NCBI RefSeq assembly: GCF_009930795.1
Contig: NZ_CP017146.1
Coordinates: forward strand, 806,001 to 870,000
Direction of reading: 5' to 3'
DNA from: Marisediminicola antarctica
GTDB lineage: Bacteria > Actinomycetota > Actinomycetes > Actinomycetales > Microbacteriaceae
Length of the DNA stretch: 64,000 nt
The notes beneath the pieces were generated by a model. The model did not search any database. It was given only the letters and a program-made list of their open reading frames with translations, and was not told the DNA's origin. Shown one piece after another: positions 36,582 to 45,218 of the stretch. Numbering within the stretch: position 1 is the stretch's first letter; each line of letters opens with the position of its first letter. The translations under genes and the position numbers were made by a program.

Positions 36582-37230
36582 GCCCACGAAGGATTCGACC
36601 GAGCCCACGAACAATCCGCCCGAGGCGCGTGCAGGCGAGGCGCGTGCATGCGAGGCGCGTGCATGCGAGGCGAGTGCATGCGAGGCGAGTGAGGCCTTCC
36701 GTGTGGGGATGCTCGTGCGCCGGGCCGTGCTTGGCGACGCTCACGTCGATGCCGCCACTGCGGCGATCACCCCGGAGACCGCCGACTTCCAGAGCTTCAT
36801 CACCCGCTACGCGTGGGGCGAGATCTGGACGCGTCCCGGCCTCGACCGGCGCACAAGGAGCTTCCTCACGATCGCGAGCCTCGTCACGGGCACCCACCTG
36901 CACGAGCTCGCGATGCACGTGCGGGCGGCCCTCGGCAACGGACTGACCCGCGCCGAGATCAGCGAAGCGATCCTGCACACCGCGATCTACGCCGGCGTGC
37001 CCGCCGCGAACTCGGCCATGACGGTCGCGCGCGATACCTTCGCGGCGCTCGATGCAGAGGCGGGAGCCGTGCCCGGGGCCGAGGCTGGAGCGTCCGCATC
37101 CGATCCTGGAGCCGATCCTGGAGCCGATCCTGGAGCCGATCCTGGAGCCGATCCTGGAGCCGATCCTGCAGCCGATCCTGGAGCCGACCCTGGCGCGTCT
37201 GCATCCTCGCATCCCCGAACTTCCAGCTAA
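36574..37230 (+). CDS. pcaC: 4-carboxymuconolactone decarboxylase with repeat-expanded ends
   Basis: A 218-residue protein whose central part (about residues 45-155) is a full carboxymuconolactone decarboxylase: VDAATAAITPETADFQSFIT, YAWGEIW, RTRSFLTIASLVTG and ISEAILHTAIYAGVPAANSA. The family is normally about 130 residues. The extra length is low complexity: a five-residue repeat of the EARAC type near residues 17-41, and a four-residue DPGA repeat near residues 177-207. Both are written by tandem DNA repeats of 15 and 12 nt and stay in frame. Confidence 0.92.
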   Translation: MTEPTKDSTEPTNNPPEARAGEARACEARACEASACEASEAFRVGMLVRRAVLGDAHVDAATAAITPETADFQSFITRYAWGEIWTRPGLDRRTRSFLTIASLVTGTHLHELAMHVRAALGNGLTRAEISEAILHTAIYAGVPAANSAMTVARDTFAALDAEAGAVPGAEAGASASDPGADPGADPGADPGADPGADPAADPGADPGASASSHPRTSS

Positions 37231-37239
37231 GGACCCCAG

Positions 37240-38031
37240 ATGGACAAGACCTATCCCTCCGCTGCCGCCGCCGTCGCGGACATCGGCAGCGGCGCGTCGC
37301 TCGCGGTCGGCGGCTTCGGCCTCGTCGGCGTGCCGATCGTGCTCATCCGGGCGCTCCTCGCGCACGGCAGCTCCGACCTGCGGGTCGTGTCGAACAACTG
37401 CGGAGTCGACGGCTGGGGGCTCGGCGAGCTGCTTTCCGAGGGCAGGATCAGCCGGGTGACCGCGTCGTACATCGGTGAGAACAAGGACTTCGCGAGGCGT
37501 TACCTCGGCGGTGAGCTCGAGGTCGAGCTCACCCCGCAGGGCACCCTTGCCGAGCGGATGCGCGCGGGCGGTGCGGGTATCCCGGCCTTCTTCACGGCGA
37601 GCGGCGTCGGCACGATGGTCGCCGACGGCGGGCTGCCCTGGCGGTACGGGCCGGCTGGCGAGGTCACCGTGCAGTCGCCGCCCAAGGAGACCCGAACGCT
37701 CACCTCGCTGGGCAGGGAGCTCGAGTACGTGCTCGAGGAGGCGATCGTCACTGACTTCGCCCTGGTGCGTGCCGCGCGCGGCGACCGGCACGGCAACCTC
37801 GTCTTCGAGAAGTCCGCCCGCAACTTCAACCCGGTCGCGGCCATGGCTGGCCGCGTGACCATCGCCGAGGTCGACGAGCTCGTCGAACCGGGCGAGATCG
37901 ACCCCGACGATGTGCACCTCGCGGGTATCTACGTGAACCGCATCGTGCAATTGAGCGCGGAGGATGCCGCCGACCTGCCGATCGAGAAGGTCACCACCCG
38001 CCCGCGCCCGCAGACCACCACGGAGGCCTGA
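37240..38031 (+). CDS. pcaI: 3-oxoadipate CoA-transferase, subunit A
   Basis: A 263-residue subunit with the family I CoA-transferase pattern: GASLAVGGFGLVGVPIVLI, SNNCGVDGWGLGELL, SYIGENKDFAR and GIPAFFTASGVGT. It pairs with PcaJ to move CoA from succinyl-CoA to 3-oxoadipate. It starts 9 nt after pcaC and ends 3 nt before pcaJ. Confidence 0.93.
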   Translation: MDKTYPSAAAAVADIGSGASLAVGGFGLVGVPIVLIRALLAHGSSDLRVVSNNCGVDGWGLGELLSEGRISRVTASYIGENKDFARRYLGGELEVELTPQGTLAERMRAGGAGIPAFFTASGVGTMVADGGLPWRYGPAGEVTVQSPPKETRTLTSLGRELEYVLEEAIVTDFALVRAARGDRHGNLVFEKSARNFNPVAAMAGRVTIAEVDELVEPGEIDPDDVHLAGIYVNRIVQLSAEDAADLPIEKVTTRPRPQTTTEA

Positions 38032-38034
38032 GCC

Positions 38035-38715
38035 ATGCCACTGACCCGCAACGAAATGGCGGCCCGCGCCGCGCTCGAGCTCGCCGACGGCAGCTACGTG
38101 AACCTCGGCATCGGCCTGCCGACGCTCATCCCCAACTACCTCGCAGCCGGAACGAGCGTGATCCTTCACTCGGAGAACGGCGTTCTCGGCGTCGGCCCCT
38201 ACCCGTGGGAGGGCGAGGAGGATCCGAAGCTCATCAACGCGGGCAAGGAGACCATCACGGTGAACCGGGGGGCGGCCTACTTCGATTCCGCGCAGAGTTT
38301 CGGCATGATTCGGGGCGGCGTCATCGATGTCGCCGTGCTCGGCGCGATGCAGGTCTCGGCCACCGGCGATATCGCCAACTGGGCCGTTCCGGGCAAGATG
38401 ATCAAGGGGATGGGCGGCGCGATGGACCTTGTCCACGGCGCCGACACCGTGATCGTGCTGATGGAGCACTCCACCAAGACGGGCGAGTTCAAGATCGTGC
38501 CCGAGTGCTCGCTGCCCCTGACCGGCAAGAGGGTCGTGACCCGCATCATCACCGACCTCGCCGTCATCGACGTCACGCCTGTGGGGCTCGTGCTGCGCGA
38601 GATCGCGCCGGGGCTCAGCGTCGCCGACGTGCAGGCAGCCACCGGGGTGCCGCTGGTGCTCGAGGGGGAGCCGGTCGTTATCCGCACCACCGACGCGGAC
38701 GGGCGTGCGGCATGA
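38035..38715 (+). CDS. pcaJ: 3-oxoadipate CoA-transferase, subunit B
   Basis: A 226-residue catalytic subunit. The active-site Glu lies in [19 protein letters not shown] (about residue 45). [25 protein letters not shown] and the end segment [16 protein letters not shown] are typical. It overlaps pcaF by 4 nt. Confidence 0.94.
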   Translation: MPLTRNEMAARAALELADGSYVNLGIGLPTLIPNYLAAGTSVILHSENGVLGVGPYPWEGEEDPKLINAGKETITVNRGAAYFDSAQSFGMIRGGVIDVAVLGAMQVSATGDIANWAVPGKMIKGMGGAMDLVHGADTVIVLMEHSTKTGEFKIVPECSLPLTGKRVVTRIITDLAVIDVTPVGLVLREIAPGLSVADVQAATGVPLVLEGEPVVIRTTDADGRAA

Positions 38716-39941
38716 GCGGCCCGAACACCCTCCGCGAGGTCGTGATCTGCGAGCCGCTCCGCACCCCGGTCGGACGTTTCGGCGGCATGTTCAAGGCCGT
38801 GGCGCCTGCAGACCTCGCGGCGACTGTCATCCGCGCCCTCATCGAGCGCACCGGCATCGACGGTGCCGCTGTCGACGACGTGATTCTTGGCCAGGGCTAC
38901 CCGACCGCCGAGGCGGCCTCGGTCGCGCGCGTCGCCGCGCTCAACGCCGGACTCCCGGTCACGGTCGGCGGTATGCAGCTCGACCGGCGCTGCGGCTCCG
39001 GGCTGCAGGCGGTGCTCGACGCGGCCATGCAGATCCAGACTGGCGTCAGTGACCTCGCTATCGCGGGCGGCGTCGATTCGATGAGCCAGGCGCCGTTCTA
39101 TACGGTCGACTCGCGGTTCGGCGTGACAGGCACCGGCGGCATCCAGCTCCGCGACGCCCTCGCGCGGGGTCGCGAGACCGCGGGTGGCCGCAACTATCCC
39201 GTCCCCGGCGGCATGCTCGAGACCGCAGAGAATCTGCGCCGCGAGTACTCGATCGGGCGCGAGGAGCAGGACGCGCTCGCGCTGCGCTCCCACCAGCGGG
39301 CGGTGCGCGCCGTTGCCGAGGGCCGCTTCGACGACGAGATCGTGACGGTCACGGTTCCCGGGCGCAAGGGCGATGTAGTGATCGACGCAGACGAGACGCC
39401 GCGCGCGGACTCGAGCCTCGAGGTGCTCGCGGCGCTGCGCCCGATCCTTGTGAAGACGGATGCCGAGGCGACGGTCACGGCCGGAAACGCGAGCGGCCAG
39501 AACGACGCCGCCGCCGCGTGTATCGTCACGACGCCGGCGCGCGCGGCCGAGCTCGGCCTCACCCCGATCGTGCGACTCGTCGGCTGGGCACGCTCCGGCG
39601 TCGAGCCGTCGCGGATGGGCATCGGTCCGGTTCCCGCGACCGCGAGAGTGCTCGACCGGGTCGGTCTGACGCTTCGCGACATGGACCTCATCGAGCTTAA
39701 CGAGGCCTTCGCCGCGCAGGTGCTCGCGGTCAGCCGCGAGTGGGGCTTCACCGAGGAGGACTGGGAGCGCACCAACGTCAACGGCTCCGGCATCTCGCTC
39801 GGGCATCCGGTCGGGGCGACGGGCGCCCGCATCCTCGCCACCGGATCCCGCCAACTGCAGCGGACCGGCGGACGCTACCTGCTCGAGACCATGTGCATCG
39901 GGGGCGGGCAGGGGCTCGCGGCAGTCTTCGAGCGGGTGTAG
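38712..39941 (+). CDS. pcaF: 3-oxoadipyl-CoA thiolase (acetyl-CoA C-acyltransferase)
   Basis: A 409-residue thiolase. The acyl-carrying Cys is in [12 protein letters not shown] (about residue 93), the His in [17 protein letters not shown] and the second Cys in [11 protein letters not shown] as [10 protein letters not shown]. It cleaves 3-oxoadipyl-CoA to succinyl-CoA and acetyl-CoA, the last pathway step. The ATG at 38712 overlaps the pcaJ stop (ATGA). Confidence 0.93.
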   Translation: MSGPNTLREVVICEPLRTPVGRFGGMFKAVAPADLAATVIRALIERTGIDGAAVDDVILGQGYPTAEAASVARVAALNAGLPVTVGGMQLDRRCGSGLQAVLDAAMQIQTGVSDLAIAGGVDSMSQAPFYTVDSRFGVTGTGGIQLRDALARGRETAGGRNYPVPGGMLETAENLRREYSIGREEQDALALRSHQRAVRAVAEGRFDDEIVTVTVPGRKGDVVIDADETPRADSSLEVLAALRPILVKTDAEATVTAGNASGQNDAAAACIVTTPARAAELGLTPIVRLVGWARSGVEPSRMGIGPVPATARVLDRVGLTLRDMDLIELNEAFAAQVLAVSREWGFTEEDWERTNVNGSGISLGHPVGATGARILATGSRQLQRTGGRYLLETMCIGGGQGLAAVFERV

Positions 39942-40072
39942 CGGCGGCACGCAGCGCACACCACACGGCACGCGGTACGCCTCGCGCGCCGGCTAGCGCC
40001 TCGCGGCGTCAGCCTGAACGGACGCGCGCAGGGGTGCCCGAGAGTGAACTTCATTCTGCCCAATCCACGATA

Positions 40073-40094
40073 TGATGAATTTATGAACTCATCA
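40073..40094. promoter_or_regulatory. AT-rich palindrome before the oxidase subunit gene
   Basis: TGATGA-N10-TCATCA lies in an AT-rich patch overlapping a TATGAT-like -10 element (40071-40076), 20 nt before the likely GTG start of the next gene. Its size suits a dimeric repressor; none is adjacent. Confidence 0.45.
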
Positions 40095-40114
40095 AGAATA
40101 AACACGGTGTCGCC

Positions 40115-40528
40115 GTGAAGAGCATGAAGACAGTTCTCTACGTGGTCGGCGTGTGCTTTCTCGTCGTCGACGCTGCATATCTGATCTGGAGCCTCGCGGA
40201 CGACAACTTCGAGCTCGTCGGGCTGCTGACGATCGGGCTGTCGGGTGTCATGTGCGTGATGCTCGCGTTCTACTTCGGCCAGGTTCTCCGCGGTGACGGC
40301 GCCAACCTCGCCGAGGACCGCCTCGACGCCGGGATCGACGACGGCGACCCCGAGGCGGGGTTCTTCAGTCCCTGGAGCTGGTGGCCGGTGCTGCTCGGTG
40401 GCGCGATCTCGGCTGTTGTGCTCGGCCTGGCGATCAGTCCGTGGATCGCCATGTTCTCCCTCCCGCTGCTCGTAATCACGATCGTCGGATGGCAATTCGA
40501 GTACTTCCGCGGCAACTTCGCCCATTGA
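40115..40528 (+). CDS. Cytochrome c oxidase subunit IV-like protein (CtaF type)
   Basis: A 137-residue protein with four hydrophobic segments in two pairs. Between the pairs is an acidic stretch ending DGDPEAGFFSPWSWWP, the hallmark of the actinobacterial aa3-oxidase subunit IV. Normally this gene sits with ctaC and ctaD; here it stands alone after the pca operon, so it may be a second copy. Start GTG 40115 is used; ATG 40124 is equally possible. Confidence 0.75.
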   Translation: MKSMKTVLYVVGVCFLVVDAAYLIWSLADDNFELVGLLTIGLSGVMCVMLAFYFGQVLRGDGANLAEDRLDAGIDDGDPEAGFFSPWSWWPVLLGGAISAVVLGLAISPWIAMFSLPLLVITIVGWQFEYFRGNFAH

Positions 40529-40550
40529 GGGCCGACCCGATAGGAGCGAC

Positions 40551-40856
40551 ATGCAACTGCAACTCTTGATCGATCGGATGATTGACCAGGCCCACGAGGT
40601 CGATCCCGGCGGCACGTACAGCATCCTGGTCGGGAACGCGCCCGCGACCGAGCTCGAGTGGGTCAGAGGCAAGAAGGTCTACCGCTGGTGCCAGGTCGTG
40701 CAGACGCGGGTCGTGCCTAACTACGCCGTCGTGCTCGCCCCGTCGCCGGACAACCTGCGCAACAGTGACCTGGTCGAATTCCATGGCCGGATTCTCGACG
40801 GAGACGTCACCCGCCACACGATCCGGCGTGGAGTGGGGACCGGCCACCTCGCCTGA
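40551..40856 (+). CDS. Conserved small protein of unknown function
   Basis: A 101-residue protein starting ATG 40551 after TAGGAGCGAC, a good ribosome-binding site. Composition is that of a small mixed alpha/beta cytosolic protein (RGKKVYRWCQVVQTRVVPNY, then ending RRGVGTGHLA). No motif recognised. It starts 22 nt after the oxidase-subunit gene and may be co-transcribed. Confidence 0.6.
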   Translation: MQLQLLIDRMIDQAHEVDPGGTYSILVGNAPATELEWVRGKKVYRWCQVVQTRVVPNYAVVLAPSPDNLRNSDLVEFHGRILDGDVTRHTIRRGVGTGHLA

Positions 40857-40870
40857 GCAAAAGATGGCTA

Positions 40871-41369
40871 TTGCTCAGAACCGTTGTACCCGTGCCCGTG
40901 CCCGTGCCCGTGCCCGTGCCCGTGCCCGCAGCATCGGCCGAGCTCGCGCTGGTGCAGCCGGCGACCGTCGCGGAGCGGCGGGACTGGCTCGCCGCGAACC
41001 ACGCCGATGCCCGCGGCGCGTGGGTTGCGATCGGCAAGAAGGGCAACACGGTCACAGCCCTCGACTACGACGGGCCGTCAGGGAGGCCCTGTGCTTCGGC
41101 TGGATCGACGGCCTGGCCCGATCGCTCGACGAGAGCCGCTTCCTGCAGCGAATGACACCGCGCAAACGAGGCAGCGACTGGGCGGCCAGCAACAAGGCGC
41201 GGGTGGCCGAGCTGGACCGCAAGGGTCGGCTGGCCCGGCTGGGATCCTGGTGATCGAGCGTGCCAAATCAGACGGATCGTGGGCAGCGCTCGACGACATC
41301 GAGGGGATGGTCGTGCCCGACGACCTCGCCGCTGCTCTCGCCGTGGATCCGCTGGCGGAGAGCAACTGA
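40871..41369 (+). pseudogene. YdeI/OmpD-associated family protein, two frameshifts
   Basis: Three successive frames together give one YdeI-type protein: AWVAIGKKGNTVTALDYDG, then VREALCFGWIDGLARSLDES and KRGSDWAASNKARVAELDRK, then ILVIERAKSDGSWAALDDIE. The breaks are near 41070 and 41243. Each would be repaired by adding one G to a short G run. Family proteins are about 190 residues. The N terminus is replaced by a (Val-Pro)n stretch written by a GTGCCC microsatellite (40886-40928). Base-calling errors could cause both breaks; otherwise the gene is dead. Confidence 0.75.
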
Positions 41370-41486
41370 GTGCACGTCGCCTAACGGCTGCGCGACATCC
41401 GGTCCACCCCTTCTCGGTCGGATCGGAGGCCCCTAGTGTCAGTCTCACGTAATCCTCACGACAAGGACCACGACAAGGACACTGAC

Positions 41487-41672
41487 ATGCTCCTCGACAA
41501 GGAACAGATCATCGACTTCCTCAGGAGCCTCGGCAGGAACGACGAGGCGACGAGGGCCGATGCGGAGCTGCCCGACAAGGTCGACACCGACAAGGATCGG
41601 GGCCTGCTCGAGAAGTTCGGAGTCGACCCCAAGGAGGTCCTGGGCCAGCTCGGACGCTCGTTCGGGCTGTAA
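41487..41672 (+). CDS. Small acidic protein of unknown function
   Basis: A 61-residue protein from ATG 41487 (LLDKEQIIDFLRSLG, then DRGLLEKFGVDPKEVLGQLG). Two amphipathic helices are separated by a Lys/Asp-rich linker. An upstream in-frame start would add a DKDHDKDTD stretch. Similar tiny proteins are common in Microbacteriaceae, with no assigned role. Confidence 0.5.
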   Translation: MLLDKEQIIDFLRSLGRNDEATRADAELPDKVDTDKDRGLLEKFGVDPKEVLGQLGRSFGL

Positions 41673-41709
41673 TAGCGCGGCGCGCGGCACCACGTGATGT
41701 GCTGGGGAT

Positions 41710-42210
41710 ATGACGCGACTACTGCTGCTGGCCGACACGCACGTGCCGACCCGAGCCCGAGCGCTCTCCGCCCAGGTCTGGTCCGCGATCGAGAGCGCGG
41801 ACCTCGTCATCCACGCTGGCGACTGGATCGAGACCGGTCTGCTCGACCAGATGGAGGCCCGCGCCGCCCGTCTCGTCGGTGTCTGGGGAAACAACGATCC
41901 GCCGGAGCTGCGCGAGCGCCTGCCGGAGATCGCCCGGGTGGAGGTCGATGGCATTCGCATTGCCGTCGTGCACGAGACGGGCCCGGCTCGCGGGCGCGAA
42001 GCGCGCAGCGATGAGCTGTTCGCGGATGCCGATGTGCTCGTCTTCGGCCACAGCCACATTCCGTGGGACTCGGTGACTCCCGGTGGTCTGCGTCTGCTGA
42101 ACCCCGGGTCGCCGACCGACCGACGACGGATGCCGACCTGCACCTACCTGACGGCGGTGGCCGAGGCGGGGGTGTTGCGTGACGTCAGGGTCGTCGACAC
42201 CGAGAGATGA
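41710..42210 (+). CDS. YfcE-type metallophosphoesterase
   Basis: A 166-residue calcineurin-like phosphoesterase. Metal-binding motifs are present in order: LLLADTH, HAGDWIE, GVWGNND, VVHETGPA (variant of GH) and FGHSHIP, then NPGSPTDRR. It matches small YfcE/MJ0936-type phosphodiesterases. Cytosolic, substrate unknown. Confidence 0.85.
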   Translation: MTRLLLLADTHVPTRARALSAQVWSAIESADLVIHAGDWIETGLLDQMEARAARLVGVWGNNDPPELRERLPEIARVEVDGIRIAVVHETGPARGREARSDELFADADVLVFGHSHIPWDSVTPGGLRLLNPGSPTDRRRMPTCTYLTAVAEAGVLRDVRVVDTER

Positions 42211-42243
42211 CTCGGACGGCGTCGACTGGTGACCCGGTTCCGA

Positions 42244-42408
42244 CTAGCGGCTGAAGAGGCGCGCGAAGAAGCCGGGCGTGGGGGCGTCGTTCTCGTGTCC
42301 GCGGCAGCGCTGCGAGCTTGAGACTCCGCGCATGACCTGATCGACGTGCTGGCCGCAGCCCGCCCACGTCGACTTTCCGCACTTCTTACAGGTGACCGCA
42401 CGGCACAT
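42244..42408 (-). CDS. 54-residue Cys-rich protein behind a CsoR-like palindrome
   Basis: Start ATG 42408, with AAGGAG 6 nt upstream, stop TAG at 42244-42246. The N terminus is MCRAVTCKKCGKSTWAGCG, a zinc-ribbon-like CxxC plus further Cys, followed by HVDQVMRGVSSSQRCRGH and a short basic end (FFARLFSR). Cys residues occur at about positions 2, 7, 10, 18 and 40, with His nearby, enough for one metal site. The operator at 42441-42460 overlaps the probable -10 (TATAGT on the minus strand). A role in copper, zinc or persulfide response is inference from that operator type. Confidence 0.7.
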   Translation of the reverse strand: MCRAVTCKKCGKSTWAGCGQHVDQVMRGVSSSQRCRGHENDAPTPGFFARLFSR

Positions 42409-42440
42409 TCAGTACTCCTTCGCTGGGTGGATAACCCCTA

Positions 42441-42460
42441 CTATACCCCTGGGGGTATAG
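42441..42460. promoter_or_regulatory. CsoR/CstR-type palindromic operator
   Basis: CTATACCCC-TG-GGGGTATAG has perfect 9-bp arms. A/T-flanked C and G tracts of this kind are the sites of CsoR, RcnR, CstR and FrmR repressors, which sense copper, nickel/cobalt, persulfide and formaldehyde. It lies 33 nt before the minus-strand Cys-rich gene and 61 nt before the plus-strand YchJ-like gene. No csoR-like gene is in the window. Confidence 0.65.
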
Positions 42461-42520
42461 GTTCGCGCAAATCGTGACCACTGGCTGCAACGGGTTGGCG
42501 CCGGCCCGGATAATGGTCAG

Positions 42521-42922
42521 GTGACCGATTCCGAGTGGCGTCTCGCGGCAACCGCCCGCTGCCCGTGTCTCAGCGGACTGCAGTACGGCGAGTGTTGCGG
42601 CCCCTTTCACCACGGCTCGGCGTTCGCGCCAACGGCCGAGCGGCTCATGCGCTCGCGGTACTCCGCTTTCGCGGTCGGCGACGCCGACTACCTGCTCGCG
42701 ACCTGGCACTCGACAACCGTGCCGTCAAGGCTCGAGCTCGACCCGGAGCAGCGCTGGTATCGGCTCGAGATCGAGGCGACGAGTCGCGGCGGGATGCTCG
42801 ACACCGAGGGCACCGTGGAGTTTCGGGCGTTCTCCCGCGCCGACGGGTCCGCGAGCGAACAGCACGAGGTGAGTCGCTTCGTGCGCGAGAAGCGTCGCTG
42901 GGTCTACCTCGACGGAGTCTGA
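42521..42922 (+). CDS. YchJ-family (UPF0225) SEC-C motif protein
   Basis: A 133-residue protein. The N-terminal CPCLSGLQYGECCGPFHHG holds the Cys cluster of the SEC-C-like zinc site. APTAERLMRSRYSAFAVGDADYLLATWH and a beta-rich half ending REKRRWVYLDG follow. Full length for the family. Start GTG 42521. Function unsettled; the fold is NTF2-like. Confidence 0.85.
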   Translation: MTDSEWRLAATARCPCLSGLQYGECCGPFHHGSAFAPTAERLMRSRYSAFAVGDADYLLATWHSTTVPSRLELDPEQRWYRLEIEATSRGGMLDTEGTVEFRAFSRADGSASEQHEVSRFVREKRRWVYLDGV

Positions 42923-42962
42923 CCCTTAGCGGGCGGGCGCGCACCGCACTGCGCAACGCGCA

Positions 42963-43142
42963 GATCGAGAGTCGTGGCGGTGCCTGTTCACAGACCTGCC
43001 GCCACGACGATCGATAGGGAACCCGATGATCCCCCGCCATTGCACTCACTTCGGGTCGTGAAGGCCGGTGCTGGTGGATGCCGCGGTCTCCGCATCGAGA
43101 TCGCGACACAACCCGGCACCGTTGGCGGGGGATCGTTCGGGT
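42963..43142. other. Two-part structured inverted-repeat element
   Basis: The first part (42963-43016) has the perfect 10-bp stem GTCGTGGCGG/CCGCCACGAC, extended outward by ATCGA/TCGAT. The second part (43021-43142) has 19-20-nt ends ACCCGA-TG-ATCCCCCGCCA and TGGCGGGGGAT-CG-TTCGGGT that pair except for two bases. Inside lie a weaker stem CGGTGCTGGT/ACCCGGCACCG and the hairpins CTTCGGGTCGTGAAG and GATGC..GCATC. It could be a structured RNA, a terminator pair or a short element with terminal inverted repeats. The remainder of the 365-nt gap shows no gene. Confidence 0.55.
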
Positions 43143-43287
43143 GCAACACCCACTGACCATGGTGCGCAGCTCCCGCTGGCGCGGCCAGTGACAAAGGTCC
43201 CGAGCGCGTGCGCCAGTGCGGACCAGCGTGCGCGGCAGCATCCGCAATTCTGCCTATGCTTAGGCGACCGCAGAGGAGAAGGACCGG

Positions 43288-44679
43288 ATGGGCGAGCGAT
43301 CGGGCGATGAAGTGCGCGGGCTTTTGCATGGCCGGTATCGGCTGCTCAAGCTGCTCGGTGAAGGCGGGATGGCGAGGGTTTTTCAAGCTCACGACGAGTT
43401 TCTCGGGCGTGATGTCGCGGTCAAGGTGTTCCGCTCTAATGCCGTCGCCGAGAGCGACCTTCGCCGGCAGAAGGACGAGATCAATGTGCTGGCCGGGCTT
43501 GGACACCACAGCCTCGTGACACTGCTCGATGCCGCCGTCGACAAGTCGGTGCCGGGCGAGCCGCGCATCTTCTTCGTGATGGAACTCGTCGAGGGCATCG
43601 ACTTGCGTGAGCGTATCGAGAAGGGCGGACCCGTCTCGCCGCGCCACATCGCCCACATCGCACGCGACCTCGCTGAGGGGCTCGAGTTCGTGCACAATCG
43701 AGGCATCGTGCACCGCGATATCAAGCCGGCCAACATCCTCATCGTCGATTACGACGACAATGCGACGACGGCCCGCGCGCGGCTCACTGACTTCGGGATC
43801 GCGCTGCGAGCGGAGTCGACCCACATTTCGGCGGAGAATGCCGTTACCGGTTCGGTCGCCTACATTAGCCCGGAGCAGGCGCTGGGTGAGCCGTTGGGAG
43901 CTCCGACCGACATCTACTCGCTCGGCCTCGTGCTGCTCGAGTGCTTCACGGGAACCATCGAATTCCCCGGCCCAGCGGTGCAGTCCGCCGTGGCCCGGCT
44001 CATCCGTCGTCCCAACGTCGATCCGGTGCTCTCGCCGGAGTGGCGGGAGATCCTGGCCGCGATGACGTCGCGGGACCCGGTCGACCGACCGGATGCCGGC
44101 GAGCTCGTCAAGGCGTTCCGGCAGATGATCACCGCCGAGTCGGGCCGCCATGCCGGCCCTATGGATGCGCCGAATGAGGCGGGACGGATGGATGCCGTCC
44201 TCCGCTACGACCTGCTCGATACTCCTCCCGACGGCAGCTTCGACCGGATCACCGCGGTCGCCGCACGCGTATTCGGGGTGCCGTTCGCGATCGTCAGCGT
44301 CGTGGACACCGATCGCGTGTGGTTCAAGTCAAGGCACGGCGTCGATGCGGAGCAGATCGGGCGCGACCCGGGGCTGTGCGCGTCGGCGATCCTGCACGAC
44401 GAGCCGTGGATCATCGAGGATGCCCGTGCCGACCCGCGAGCGCTCGCGAACCCGCTGGTCGCGGGGGAGTTCGGGATGCAGTTCTACGCTGGAGTTCCAC
44501 TGACTACGCGCGACGGCTTCAGCCTCGGCACCCTGTGCGTGATGGATCTGGAGCCGCGCACGGTGACCGCGGACGAGATCGCAACGCTCCAGGACCTCGC
44601 CGCGATGGTGATGCGGGAACTCAACCTGCGCTGGGAAACGCGGCGCGCGGCCGCGGAGCTCGCATCCGCGGCTCTGTGA
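43288..44679 (+). CDS. Serine/threonine protein kinase with C-terminal GAF domain
   Basis: A 463-residue soluble protein. Residues about 15-280 are a Hanks-type kinase with all key motifs: LGEGGMARVF, Lys in VAVKVF, HRDIKPANIL, DFG, and the SPEQ activation end. Residues about 300-450 form a GAF domain (YDLLDTPPDGSFDRITAVAA, GVDAEQIGRDPGLCASAI, GVPLTTRDGFSLGTLCVMD). No membrane helix or PASTA repeats, so it is a cytosolic kinase probably tuned by a small ligand or redox signal. The start ATG 43288 follows GGAGAAGG. It appears to stand alone. Confidence 0.9.
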   Translation: MGERSGDEVRGLLHGRYRLLKLLGEGGMARVFQAHDEFLGRDVAVKVFRSNAVAESDLRRQKDEINVLAGLGHHSLVTLLDAAVDKSVPGEPRIFFVMELVEGIDLRERIEKGGPVSPRHIAHIARDLAEGLEFVHNRGIVHRDIKPANILIVDYDDNATTARARLTDFGIALRAESTHISAENAVTGSVAYISPEQALGEPLGAPTDIYSLGLVLLECFTGTIEFPGPAVQSAVARLIRRPNVDPVLSPEWREILAAMTSRDPVDRPDAGELVKAFRQMITAESGRHAGPMDAPNEAGRMDAVLRYDLLDTPPDGSFDRITAVAARVFGVPFAIVSVVDTDRVWFKSRHGVDAEQIGRDPGLCASAILHDEPWIIEDARADPRALANPLVAGEFGMQFYAGVPLTTRDGFSLGTLCVMDLEPRTVTADEIATLQDLAAMVMRELNLRWETRRAAAELASAAL

Positions 44680-45218
<539 letters not shown>

